Shown piece by piece: positions 22,409 through 33,048 of a stretch of DNA of 64,000 nt (the stretch's first letter is position 1; each line of letters starts with the position of its first letter). The stretch is from Amphirosellinia nigrospora (taxonomy: Eukaryota > Ascomycota > Sordariomycetes > Xylariales > Xylariaceae), in contig SCHM01000003.1 of the NCBI GenBank assembly GCA_004123355.1, forward strand, positions 496,001-560,000, read 5' to 3'. The position numbers and the translations under genes are program-made. Under the pieces are notes generated by a model, which worked only from the letters and a program-made list of their open reading frames with translations, was not told where the DNA came from and made no database searches.

Positions 22409-22599
22409 TGACCAGTGTAGGAGTTGAACCTACGACCTTTAGAACTTCACCCCAGTAGGGACGAGACGAGCAACATTGCTGGGGGGCTGCAATCACGAAG
22501 ATTGCACCGACTCAAGTTCGGTAGATCAACAATGCTGACGAACCCGGGATCCCTAAGGGGTTTGGCGATCTAATGTGCTAACCACTGCACCAACCGGCC
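22409..22599 (-). tRNA. tRNA-like gene with ~119-nt structured insert in anticodon loop
   Basis: On the minus strand the two ends form a normal tRNA: a 7-bp acceptor stem (GGCCGGT with ACTGGTC), a 4-bp D stem GTGC/GCAC with loop AGTGGTTA, an anticodon stem TTAGA/TCTAA, variable loop AGGTC, a 5-bp T stem GTAGG/CCTAC with loop TTCAACT, and discriminator A. Between the two halves of the anticodon loop lies about 119 extra bases, containing a perfect hairpin GCAATC-TTCGT-GATTGC and pairing CCCCAG/CTGGGG blocks. It is either a tRNA with an unusually long intron or a tRNA interrupted by an insertion. The base before the expected anticodon is C rather than U33, so I cannot assign the anticodon safely. 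Arms are read directly; functional status is inferred. Confidence 0.55.
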
Positions 22600-23567
22600 A
22601 ATTGTTGAGATGATGGAAGCAAAAGTGTACTTATGTGAATCAAGTAGACTGGCTGGTAGAAAGTGCTGTTGGGAATTCAGTGCTGGAGGAAGGCGCGAGC
22701 GCGTACCTTGGGAAGGAGCACCTGAGTATTACCCCACATATTATTTAATACCTATAGGTACCTTGGGTACTTCGCTACATCTACTCACGTTAAGGGCATC
22801 GTCAACCGAAGCCACTGAGCTGTTCGATCTACTGTAAAGAGGTTGAGATTTAACCACGCGAGACTAAGGCCTAGAGTATTCTGAATGCTGAATGCTGTTT
22901 CATGTTGTGGTTGCGAGTTGACCAAACACGGTAAAAAACGTATCAAAGTTATTAACGTGATGGGTGGAATATAAAACCAAAGACTTGTGCAATTCGGGTC
23001 TCGTAGGCTTTTCAGGTAACTGTGACGATATTTCAGCCGTCCGTTACTTTGTGACCCTTTTCGTGAGTGTGCATATTTCCACAGCCTTTCTGGTTGCTGG
23101 AGCAAGGCAACAAATACTTCGCTTGGTTGTCGCGGTTCGCCGTAAGTCGTGTAAGCTTCCTCAAGCACAGATTGACAACTGTCATCTCGCTCATAGGCGC
23201 GTTCGAGTAGTAGCACTGGTTTGACCTCTACCAGATCTCTAAGACTGGGACTTCTCGTAGTAAGACCATAGTGAAATGAGCAACACCTGTTGTTCGAGGT
23301 CTGAAGTTACCCATTTCAATATTTCCTAAAGTGAAGTCAGAACGTGAAGGTGATTGATCAACAATTATAACAACCTTCATCGAGTTCTCTTCAATCCTGC
23401 CGTATGAGAAATTGCCACTTCAATATAGTTTAAGGAAGGTAAAACTTATAAAATAAGAACTAGAGTACCCTTTAGACTCATCTCAACACCAGTACTCGCT
23501 TTGAGTCTAAAATTAATCTAAACTAGATATCTTTTAATCTATACCACTGTTAAAGCTACAAACCAGC
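22600..23567. other. Intergenic, partly AT-rich
   Basis: No supported gene. Together with 22,134-22,408 (where a strongly AT-rich patch lies at about 22,215-22,380) this looks like decayed repeat or spacer DNA. Open frames such as 22,785-23,216 on the minus strand carry no motif. Confidence 0.5.
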
Positions 23568-23867
23568 TCACCTCCAGGTCAAGATATGCCACGCTACTTT
23601 CGAAAATTCTCCGTCCTTATAATTGCAATCGTTAAATTCTAACGCTTCCTTATCCTGGTTATTTCGCTGATGTCCTTCCTTGGGCATGTCGATGTATGGT
23701 GAGTTTAGTTCTGGGATAGCTAGGGTGTTTGCGCCGAGGATTAGGCCGACGCCGAGGGCGGCGGCGTAGCTTTTTAGGAGAATTGTAGGCTCTTGGACCT
23801 TAAAGGCATTCGAGCTATTATGATCTCGGATAGGGACGACAGTTGTACATCGGTTTGTGGGCGCTTG
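23568..23867 (-). pseudogene. Possible remnant or last exon of a membrane protein
   Basis: A minus-strand frame of 99 codons from just after a TAG at 23870 (where CTAG could be a splice acceptor) to the stop at 23568 reads TVVPIRDHNSSNAFKVQEPT, then the hydrophobic stretch ILLKSYAAALGVGLILGANT, then a hydrophilic tail with IPELNSPYIDMPKEG. Just upstream another frame gives PLAAPIAIQKFVVCVYVLLG and, after an in-frame TAG, LPDWLASSIAI, which also look membrane-spanning. The composition is protein-like and unlike the AT-rich surroundings. No family is recognised, no start is visible, and the stop codon may mean decay. It may be a broken integral membrane protein gene. Confidence 0.35.
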
Positions 23868-25003
23868 CTAGTTATGGCTATACTAGAGGCGAGCCAGTCT
23901 GGGAGCTATCCAAGAAGAACGTAGACGCAGACGACGAACTTCTGGATGGCGATTGGAGCTGCTAAAGGAACTTGGATGAATATGAGTGTGCTTTATGTTT
24001 TGTACTACTATAGGCAGGAAGATGAAGAGTCGTTATGGACGACAAATAAGAATAGAGAAGTTTGTATGACGCGGCAGAGTGACCAAGGCAAGCTGAGGTA
24101 GGGTTTAAATACCAACTGCTTAGTTATTGAAAGTGGACGTAGATGCATGTATTTCCACAAGCCTGGGTGGAGTTTCTATATAGGTAGGGAGAGGTGACTA
24201 TATACTTTGTTCATTTTGCTTATTTGCTGATAATGCGCAGGGTAGCTTAGCTTAGACGAAACTGACTTATACCTTTTGACTACTTATTGAGAAGCCTACC
24301 GATTTCTCGAGTCTCAAAAATTCTTTCGATCTTATTTGATTCTTGTTGAGTTAAAATAGGTGTGGTCCTTGGAGATATAAGGTTGATGCATAGTGGGATT
24401 ATGTTTTCTTAGCCACTCGGGTGATCTGTTCTCGCAACATGCTACAGAAAGAATGTTATAAGCTTCCGCGATTCACGCATCGAAGCAGCCATGACGAGGA
24501 CTGAGGTTGTAACCAAAATGGGCTTACAAGTCGAATTTTAGTGAGTTGACCCCAGCGTGATCGCTTCGCGTGGCCATATACGACTGGGCAGGACAAAGCC
24601 GCCGACGTTGAGATTTGCTTGGCAAGTGGGAATAACTAATGGAAGAGCCATGGTTTATAAATAAATCATGTTGGTTTGCCTTAACGCAGTTTTCTAGATC
24701 GCAGCTTGTAGCCTAATAGATCGACAACTGCATATGCAACTTGTGGCACCGACTAATATTTACGCTTGGTATATCTCGTTAGTTTTTTTACGTCATCGGC
24801 AGTGGTCAATTGATGAATAGCCTACAAGGGCTCCTTTCATCTTTCCTTGACCGTAGTATTAGATTTAAACCTATTCCGAACAGATTTTCTTCCCTGGTTT
24901 CGATACAACTACGGTGGACGGTCTGTATCTCTTGATCACTAGCTCGTTCGGCAACATCCGGTTCTCCTCACCCTCGATCGCTTGCTATACTCCAAACTTA
25001 GAA
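23868..25003. other. Gene-poor spacer, AT-rich
   Basis: Apart from hydrophobic coding-like scraps at 23,880-24,010 on the minus strand, nothing is recognised. The DNA is AT-rich with no open frame of note. Confidence 0.5.
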
Positions 25004-26122
25004 GATGCGGAAAGCTTTATCCCTCATCAGCCTGCCGACGTCCGGCATCACAGCTATTAAGTAGCAAAGTTTCACATTGTGGAGATTGATATTGGATGGT
25101 GTAATTGACGACGACGACTCCGCTGGCGATGGAGTTGTGGATGCCAGTGGAGATCCAACTCTATCACGATCGGTGACTTTCAAGCCTTTCGAACAGTATT
25201 AGGAATCATTGAGAAACGCCTCAGCGCTACGGAACTCCGAGTGGGCATGGCGTATTGTAAACCTGGATACTACCTTCAGTTTTCACTCTCCACACGGCCA
25301 GCGCTGTATACAGGAAATAACTGACACTAATATCAAAATAGGGATCAATGTCAGCAATATCCCGCTGCCAGACGCAGAATCACAGAATGCCACTGAAGAT
25401 ACACATGTAGTTGCGGCGACATACGACTTCACATGGCCAGTCGACGGCAACATCTCAGCAGCCCTCGACAATTCGACTAGCCCCTTATGCTTTGCGTCCC
25501 TAGACGAGCTGGTCGATCTTCCCGTCAACATCACTAACACCTACAAAGAAGATACCGGCAGCAGCTGCGTGCCTGTAATAGGCCAGGGTTGCGTGGACGC
25601 GATGCTAACTCGAGCACCCGTACCGAGTGCCCAGGACTGTAACATGACAGCCACAGTGCCATGGTCCTTCATCCCGAATGCCGGGACTCATTCGGTGTCT
25701 CGTCGAGACTTCAAGGTGGGTTCGTTGTATCGACACCTGCATTTAACCTCAGTACAAATGCCAATAAGACCTGGGAGAGCGGGCAGGGGTTCTACTGGGA
25801 TCTTACGAAACCCGTGGCCTGCCCGTGAATGGAACCGACAGCCAGGCCTATCACAATCTCAGCAGCAAGCTTCACACATCTGATGATGTACACAGATCTC
25901 AGAGTTGGCAATTCGGGAGGATACCGGGGACCGCAACTTCTATGCTCGCGCGCCAACGTCACTAAGCTGCCCGAAAACGACGCAAACGGCGATGGCGTTA
26001 CTCTCACTGGGGAGGCAGTACTAGAGAGCGGTGCCGGGGATATTTTCGAGCCTGTTGCGGCTTCAACTTATCTTTGGGCACTCTGGTATACTGTTTCGAT
26101 GACCATCTTTATGTTCCTATAA
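25004..26122 (+). CDS. Secreted N-glycosylated surface protein, C-terminal anchor (broken frame)
   Basis: From 25004 a frame begins MRKALSLISLPTSGITAIK, a weak signal peptide, and continues in the same frame across two stop codons (about 25061 and 25199) to LRNASALRNSEWAW. The main part has many Asn-X-Ser/Thr sites: INVSNIP, QNATED, GNISAAL, VNITNTY, and cysteines in SSCVPVIGQGCVDAML. After a frame change near 25,720 comes FVVSTPAFNLSTNANKTWES, then, after two more changes, HLMMYTDLRVGNSGGYRGPQ, CSRANVTKLPENDANGDGV and a hydrophobic end STYLWALWYTVSMTIFMFL at 26122, resembling a GPI signal or membrane anchor. I recall unnamed secreted fungal proteins with a similar THVVATTYDF and VTKL...DGDG pattern. 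The two in-frame stops mean it could be a true pseudogene rather than only an error-ridden sequence. Confidence 0.5.
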
Positions 26123-26683
26123 TTACACAGTTGTTCTACAACAAATGCACCAACGTTAGAACTAAATAAAAGGATTATCGACCAATTTATTTGAAGAGAT
26201 GAGATGAAATGAAACAAGGAAAAAAAAAACGTACAACACCAGGGATTCGCTGGTCGTCACCGACCCAACTACTAATCTGGCGGTATATAGCTTAGCTATG
26301 GGGGAGCGGACGGGACCCCGCGTTTTCTATATCCTATGGTCGTACGTGGCAGAACAACCTCCAGTTGAGAATTATATTCTTTGATCATGCCCTAAAGATG
26401 GTCTCCACTACATTTGGTTGATACCCCACTGTTCTGTGGCTGCGTGGCTTAGGCGGAAATACGATAAGATAAGCTAGGTCAGTTTAGCGCAATACCACAC
26501 AAACTCAATTTTCAAATATTCGGGGAGCGCCACACCTCAATCCACAGCCCACAACCCACCCCTGCGCAAAGCAGAATCCAGAACACTAAACACTACTTCA
26601 CTACATTCTTCGCCAGCGACAACCTCACCACCATCCTGACCATCACCCATCAAGTCGACAAACACCCTACCATCACCGACAAG
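26123..26683. other. Promoter region of RPS15
   Basis: No gene seen. The right end (26,560-26,683) is a C/A-rich leader with pyrimidine patches, as expected for a ribosomal protein gene. Confidence 0.5.
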
Positions 26684-27698
26684 ATGGCTGACGAATACGT
26701 ACGTCCATAGTCTCCATATCGTCCATGTCCCCGGTTATCGTGCTTGCGTGTTGTGTCGTGCTGAAAAAGACCTGGCACGGCATGAATGGCAACGATGACG
26801 CCTGCCTGGATCAAATTACACATGCACGCCGCTAACACGCTTCGGATACAGGATGCCGTCGCCGCTGCCGAGCTGAAGAAGCGCAGAGCCTTCCGCAGTA
26901 TGTCCTGCCTTTACCCCATGCAACTGCAATTGTCCCACTCGAATCCGCCGCCGAACCGTGATTCGATTCAAGATCCGATCCAAGCCCTGTTCGATGAGAT
27001 GATATTATATGGAATGGGACAGGATGGCATGAGAGACGTAGCTGACCTTGCCGACCACTTCAGAGTTCTCTTACCGTGGCGTTGAGCTCGACAACCTCCT
27101 CGAACTCGGCTCCGATGACCTCCGCACCCTCTTCCACGCCCGTGCCCGCAGACGTCTCTCGCGTGGTCTCCGCCGCAAGCCCATGGGCCTCGTCCGCAAG
27201 CTCCGCGCTGCCAAGCAGAACGCTGCCCCCAACGAGAAGGCAAGTACGTTTCTGCATCCAAACCGAATCACTGCTGACTGGGATATGGTAGCCCGCCGAG
27301 TGCCGAACTCACCTCCGTAACATGATCGGTAAGAATGACCCGCCGCCGCTCTGGAAAGAAGAGAATTATGAGAACTGACTGGCCATAGTCGTTCCCGAGC
27401 TTATCGGCTCCGTTGTTGCTATCTACAACGGCAAGGTCTTCAACAGCGTCGAAATCCGCCCCGAGATGGTTGGACAGTAAGTTGTTGAGTACCCGACTAT
27501 TACATGCCTCGATGCTGATCACTATTTTGTACTAGCTACTTTGGCGAATTCTCCATCTCATAGTAAGTTTCCCTACCTGGGCTGGTCCGGAGCGCTCATG
27601 TGAGGGAAGGATGCTAACTGGTGATTAGCACTCCCGTCAAGCACGGTCGTCCCGGTATCGGTGCTACGCACTCTTCTCGTTTCATCCCCCTGAAGTAA
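26684..27698 (+). CDS. RPS15: 40S ribosomal protein S15 (uS19), 7 exons
   Basis: uS19 sits in the head of the small ribosomal subunit near the decoding site. Joining 26684-26698, 26852-26897, 27064-27239, 27292-27328, 27389-27476, 27536-27562 and 27629-27698 gives an intact 152-residue protein. It starts MADEY, continues [20 protein letters not shown], then [60 protein letters not shown] and ends [11 protein letters not shown], all standard for eukaryotic S15. Frame is kept at every junction. Intron 3 must start with GC (27240) to keep the frame: the exon ends GAGAAG and the next begins CCCGCCGAG, so it is a GC-AG intron; using the GT four bases on would break the protein. No deletion errors are seen, in contrast to neighbours. 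Confidence 0.97.
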
Positions 27699-28682
27699 AG
27701 AGGATTTGGGTATGTGAGTTACGGGTTATGGTGGTTGTCGGGCATGACTTCTATTACCACACACGCTGGGTCCAAAGAGCTCGGTTGTTGTAGCTATGGC
27801 TATAGATGAGTTTCCAAAAAAATGGGACACGTCTAGCGATATTGAGTGGTACTCTCTTTTGTCACTGAAACGAGCGACTTATGGTCATCTAGGTCATGCT
27901 TGTGACGTCGTTTACGAAGTGATTTAAAAATACAAGGGCGTTGTCTGGCGGCGGCGGAACTGCCGGTGTGAGGTTCTATTGAATCAATATCCGATTGCCA
28001 ATTTCATGATCAACCGACTTCGAAATCGGTTAATAGTGTGTCCTAGTATCTGACAAGTAGACCTTGCCCGTCCCGCCCCCTCCAATCATAGTTGTAGTTC
28101 TTTCTTATCACCCTCTTACCTCAAAGATTGGTAAAGATTGGTCTTATGCATTATTAAGTACAAATGATAGTGAGTCTCTAGCCGACACACACAGGCGCAG
28201 AATAGACATTACAAGTTTGAAAATGATCTTGCTAAGTCCAGTTCTTTAGAGCGCAAATCCTAGAACTGATTTTTGGCATTACTGGGCTGGTCCTTGCGGG
28301 CGCGCTTTTCGGGGAGGGGGGCAGCTACTGTAATTGCAAACGGTATGTTTGGCATGAAGTAAACCTCCATGTTCAAATACCTAGTGGATAGAGGTTATTC
28401 GTCGCGCAGCTTAAATCAGAATCATCTTGGCGTCTTCCCGGAATAATGTACCAGGATGTTTGCTTAAAAAGTCGTCTAACCATTCAAACATAATTAATTA
28501 ATCATTTTCGAAATGGATAATTTATTTCGTAGGGAGCTTTCGAATCAAAATGAGATGCACTGATGAACATAGCCAGCATGTAGTACGTGTAGTCACAGTT
28601 CGACATGCTCGCTTGATTGACCGGTTACTCGCCTTTAACACAGAGCTACGCCACGGAATTAGTGATAATCTAAAAAAAAAAT
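27699..28682. other. Intergenic between RPS15 and tRNA-Tyr
   Basis: No supported gene. A short plus-strand frame at 28064-28249 has no motif. The sequence becomes AT-rich after about 28,440. Confidence 0.5.
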
Positions 28683-28772
28683 TCTCCTGAGGGTGACTCG
28701 AACACCCGACCTGTGGATATCAATGCAAATTTCAATTACAGTCCAACGCGCTACCAACTGTGCCATCAGGAG
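28683..28772 (-). tRNA. tRNA-Tyr (GTA) with short intron
   Basis: On the minus strand a 7-bp acceptor stem CTCCTGA/TCAGGAG with discriminator A, a D arm GGCACAGTTGGTAGCGC, anticodon loop with CTGTAA (anticodon GTA), an intron of about 19-20 bases after the base following the anticodon, and a T arm GGGTGTTCGAGTCACCC are all present. An intron at this site is a conserved property of eukaryotic tRNA-Tyr. T-rich sequence follows the 3' end as a Pol III terminator (the A run at 28,672-28,681 on the plus strand). Confidence 0.95.
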
Positions 28773-29285
28773 GTCAATTAATTTTGATTGCCCACTATTG
28801 ATACTAATTATTGATAGGTCATACGATCCACTTTAGCTTGCCATTAATAACTTGTGACGGTTATCACCGAACGTGTGTTGACCAAACTATTTTATGATCT
28901 CTAAGAGCTTCTTCAACAAAATAAAACTTAGTCAATTACTATCACCGCTGATGGATAAGGTGCTGAAGGCGTGACTTGCTTGCAACTAGTCGCGGTAAAG
29001 TTGGACTTTCTCCTGGAGCCCTAGCTATTGTGTCGCTGTACTTGACTGTGGGATACTCCATTGTCGAAGATGAGGATCTCATAATTTTACCACAAACCAG
29101 GACTGGGTGTCACCAATAAGGAAAACCAAATGTGCCAGGAGGTCTTGAAATTTGTATTGATGGGATCTGGCTCTTAGTGAATGTATATACCAACTACCTA
29201 CCTAGGCTTAGCGCAATCGCCGCTTTTTCTTAAGCTCAGCTCACCCCATTACCTAGGAGCAGATATTTATGTATAGGTGTAATTT
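28773..29285. other. Intergenic, no gene recognised
   Basis: No open frame with recognisable features and no repeat beyond AT-rich patches. Confidence 0.5.
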
Positions 29286-29426
29286 ATGCAGAGCGAAACG
29301 GTCCTCAAATATCTCGAGCATTTTAACCGTCTAGAAACAAAAGCAGCTGAAGTCGAACATAAGTATAAAAACGCAAAACACCAAGGCAAGAAAGTAGAAT
29401 GTAAACATCGTAGCAAAAGACAATGA
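29286..29426 (+). CDS. Short charged ORF, possibly a remnant
   Basis: A 46-codon frame reads MQSETVLKYLEHFNRLETKA then AAEVEHKYKNAKHQGKKVEC and ends in basic residues. It is helix-forming and highly charged, and stands out from its AT-rich surroundings. It is followed by a strongly TA-rich stretch (29,435-29,530). It may be the tail of a decayed gene or repeat; no family is recognised and expression is not supported. Confidence 0.2.
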   Translation: MQSETVLKYLEHFNRLETKAAEVEHKYKNAKHQGKKVECKHRSKRQ

Positions 29427-30645
29427 TAGGCAAATTTAGCTGTACTTATAAGTTAACTATAAAACTCGATAGCTATAATATAGTCTATCCTATATCTTAT
29501 AGCTTATTATCGCGCTTGATTATAGGCGCTCGGGTTGTGTGTTACAAGATTATTAATATTAGGCTACGTAGATTTAATTTGATTAAACGGTGACTATGGT
29601 TATTGATTAACTTGAGATTTACTTGTAGAGTTCCAATTAATATGAGCCTGCCGCGAGTTCTGTTCTAGGGGCATATTGAAAGTTATGCAAGTTGGTTCGT
29701 TAGGTTTGGTTTACGCAAAAGCGGATCTTGCTCAGGCTAAAGCGGCATGGCTCAGGTGAAATTCCAATTCCGATTCAGGATAGTAAAACCTGTGGTAGGT
29801 CGAAGGTAGCTAGAGTACATGTAATAATTTACAATGGCACGATGATGGCCAGGTAGTGGATACCACCACGAATCGTATGGCACTTAACATGCCACATGAA
29901 TGGAAAGCGAATCCCCTTTACATCCATGATATCTAGTAGACTTATTCGGGAAGAAGGTAGGTAGGTACATGTAACGAGGCATACTGTCCACTTGTCTGCC
30001 CCCTCATCTGCCCCCTCATCTGCCCTGACATGGCGACGATGCGACAATGTGACCAAGGAAGAGGCCCCACCAAGCTCTAGGCTGATCACTGGCGAGACCC
30101 ATAATTGCTCTACCTAGGGTGCCCTAAGTGTGCGAAATCCGGGGGAGGGGGCATTCCCCGGGCGGGTACACTAGCCGAATTGATTTTGATACACACTACC
30201 CGGTACCTACCTACGTAAGATACACCCTACGTAACTAGGTACTGTATTGGAGCGACATAGTGCATACATAGCACCTACCAGAGAAGGGGCCTGGAATGAG
30301 GATCCTGAGGGGATGTCATCGAGCGCACGAGACAAGCTGTCTTCTTTCGAACCCCTCGACTCCTCAGGGACAGCTTACTTTTACCCCTCTATCCTCCAAA
30401 TCATCGCGTCCCCTCATTTTCCCACTCGACTTTGCCTTCCTCTTCTTTCTTCCTCAACTCGTCCTTTCCCTGCTCCAAAGAATCTCCATCGTGGAATCAA
30501 CAGAGCAATTAATGACCGGAAGCAGGTTGCGTACTAATTGTCTTATTGTCTCACCCGTCTGCACTCGCACACATCCTTTGGATCCCGACCTGCTACTCGC
30601 CACCTCCCCTTACCATACTGACCATCTTCAACCAAACTTTCAACC
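29427..30645. other. Intergenic with AT-rich patch and short repeats
   Basis: A TA-rich stretch at 29,435-29,530 resembles mutated repeat DNA. A three-copy TCTGCCCCCTCA tandem lies at about 29,995-30,025, and ACCTAC-type words at 30,200-30,240. The last 250 bases form a pyrimidine-rich leader for the DJ-1-type gene. Confidence 0.5.
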
Positions 30646-31650
30646 ATGGCAAACAAGGCAGAAACCTCCAACGAACCATTGAGGTGCTCTTTGCTCTTCA
30701 AGACAAGTTCAACATCACCGACTTTGCCGGCCCCCTAGAAGTACTTTCTAGCGCACTCCACGACAAGAATGACGAGAGTATGCATTGCCTGCTTAGAAAT
30801 CCGCTTACAATATTCCCTATGATAGAGCCCAAGAATTAACGATTTTACTTTCAGATACAAAAGCCTTCGAGTGCACGATCGCTGGCCCCGAACCCAAGAT
30901 CATGTCCGAACAAGGAGTTGTCATTGGCTCTCAGATCGCTTACAAGGAAGCCTACGAGCGTCTCAGTGACTTTGATGTTCTAATCGTTGTTGGAGGCAAC
31001 TCTGATGGTGTTCTTAAGGGGAAGACGGAACCTCTTTCCCTCATCTCGGCGTTCGCCGAGCTTCAAAAGAATGATTCGTCCCGTGAGCGTTCACTCATGT
31101 CGATCTGCACTGGGTCGCTCTTCCTGGCCGAACAGGGCATCCTCTCTGGTCTATCGGCTACCACTCACCCCGACTACATGACAAAATTTGAGATTCTATG
31201 CAGTAACGCAGCTCAGCGCGATCTTCAAGAGAGAACTGATGTCGTTGAGGATGCCCGATATGTCGTAAACAACCTCCGCTTCGACCTTGGCGACGAGGAC
31301 GAGAACCCTTACATTCGTCGCAAGTCTGATAACGATAGACGTCCTTCTAATGCGCGGTATGTCTTTGAATCTACAGATCTGGCATGGCCTTATAGACTAA
31401 ACTTTTGTTTATTTAGGAAGGGAAGCATCTCCCTTCCAGGGTTCCAACGCGCGTCGCGAGTCGATTGCCGTCGCGCTGCGATGCGTCTAGGGGTCTTCGG
31501 GTAATCACGAGTGGGGGAGTATGTGCTGGCATAGATGCAGCTCTGTATCTGGTCAGCATTCTCGTAGATGATAACGCAGCTAACGAAGTAGCTCGCCTCA
31601 TGCAGCATGAGTGGATCAAGGGTGTCGTTGTCGACGGTCTCGACGTCTAA
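30646..31650 (+). CDS. DJ-1/PfpI (class I glutamine amidotransferase-like) family protein
   Basis: This superfamily includes glyoxalase III/DJ-1, isocyanide hydratase and related enzymes built on a nucleophile-elbow cysteine. Start MANKAETSNEP at 30646; after one missing base near 30682 the frame continues IEVLFALQDKFNITDFAGPL. Introns run 30778-30854 and 31357-31416. The core reads FDVLIVVGGNSDGVL, then the nucleophile elbow MSICTGSLFLAEQGILSGL with Cys as the active residue, and TTHPDY. The last part after a frame change near 31,440 and another near 31,490 reads LRVITSGGVCAGIDAALYLV and ends HEWIKGVVVDGLDV, matching the SGGVxAGIDxxL motif of isocyanide hydratase-like members. The acidic insert DEDENPYIRRKSDNDRRPSN is unusual. 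Enzyme activity is not predicted from this alone. Confidence 0.83.
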
Positions 31651-32127
31651 ATTATAGATATACGTTGGCGAAAGAAACGCCATGTTGTGTAGAAATAGAT
31701 AATCTCCTGCTCGTATTCGCCTGGTAAGGTCAAGTAGGATACCTGCCAGTAAAATTCTAAAAATGTACTATCATCTTTGAACATGCAGTTAGAGCGTCTA
31801 CAAGTAGCACATATTGTTCGACACTCGATCCTATAGGCATAACATAGTAAAAAATAGCGTGAGGAGGGTTCCTAGGAGACGATCACTGTAACGGTTTATA
31901 ATCTCCTAGAACCCCTCACAAGGTTAGGTAATGATATCAAGCCTTTATGTGGAGCCGGCACATTTACACTGTCTACAAGTACCTACCTATCTACACCAAA
32001 CCGGAGGCCCACTATACGGATTTTTTCATTCGCCGTTTCTATTCCTTAGCTGAATTTCGTTCAAGCTTCTGGCCATAAATTGTAACCCACGAACTACACA
32101 TCCAATAACACACCAAGTCCAAGCAAG
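31651..32127. other. Intergenic with imperfect hairpin
   Basis: No gene. The main structure is the inverted repeat at 31859-31919. The right end holds the promoter and leader of the mitochondrial ribosomal protein gene. Confidence 0.5.
31859..31919. repeat. Imperfect 61-base inverted repeat
   Basis: The left arm GTGAGGAGGGTTCCTAGGAG and right arm TCTCCTAGAACCCCTCAC are reverse complements apart from small gaps, separated by about 22 bases. It could be an RNA hairpin in the 3' UTR of the upstream gene or a tiny palindromic element. Confidence 0.65.
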
Positions 32128-32839
32128 ATGGCGGCGGCATCAGGAGCAGCGGGAAGTTTACCAAAGACGTTTCGGGCGGGAACAAAAAAGGTCTTCCTGT
32201 AGGTTCTCAATTCCTTGTCGCATCCGACAGGGCGACAGAGCCCAATACCGAAGTCAACTAGATGTAAAGACCGAACGACGTCAATAAGATTACACTAGAC
32301 TAATAGCCCATATTTTGCTCAAAAACAGTCCCTGGCATCACGTCGCGTTGCTGGCACCGCGACCAAGTCAGCCACCCACGTTTGCGACCTTCGAGGTACC
32401 ACTAACATTCAACAAATTTGACTTACGAGACTACCTGTTCCATGTGTACAATACCCCGGTGTTAGCCGTGCGATCGCAAATACGACAACCGCGAGAGATT
32501 GAGAGGGATAACAGTGGACGCCTCCGCCGCCGACAACCTATCAAGACGATGACAGTGCAGCTTACGCAGCCGTTCGTGTGGCCTAGTATGCCCACTGACG
32601 ACTCGCCCTGGATGAAGCCTCACGAGGTTAAAATAAAGAAAGCGGAGGAAACTCGGGACAAGACCCAAAAGCAAGCTGGCAAGACTGGGCGGTTGCCTCT
32701 GCGGGACGAGTTGAAGGAGCCGGAGAGTAGGAGAAACCTGAGAAATGAAGCTGAGAGGTTGCTGAAGGAAGGCGGATGGACCAACAAGCGGGAACTAGAT
32801 CCGAGATTTCCCGGAAAAGGGGAGGCGAGAAAAAGCTAA
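32128..32839 (+). CDS. MRP20: Mitochondrial large-subunit ribosomal protein uL23m (Mrp20)
   Basis: uL23m lies at the exit of the mitoribosome tunnel. Exons 32128-32198 and 32329-32839 join to an intact 193-residue protein. It starts MAAASGAAGSLPKTFRAGTK, crosses the splice site as KVFLPWHHVALLAPRP, then FATFEVPLTFNKFDLRDYLF and HVYNTPVLAVRSQIRQ, the standard uL23m fold in which a surface helix and strand contact rRNA. The C-terminal half is a basic extension (KTMTVQLTQPFVWP, then many Lys/Arg/Glu) as in fungal mitochondrial versions. The donor is GTAGGT and acceptor AACAG. The start has no obvious long targeting peptide, which fits this family. It is convergent with the MT-A70 gene, 209 bases between stops. 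Confidence 0.9.
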
Positions 32840-33048
32840 GGTATAGATGGTCTGTGGTTAATATACCTATAAAAAGAAACACTGACCAGGAAGTCCATCT
32901 ATAAACGGAACAAGCCGAGGGCAACGGCGTCATCAAGGCCACCCGACAGTACGGAGATATGTATGAATATGGGCATTCACTTGCACATGAGCAATGTATA
33001 ATGTAGCGGGATGAGGGTAAATATAGAGAGCTCTAAAGCGATAATGTC

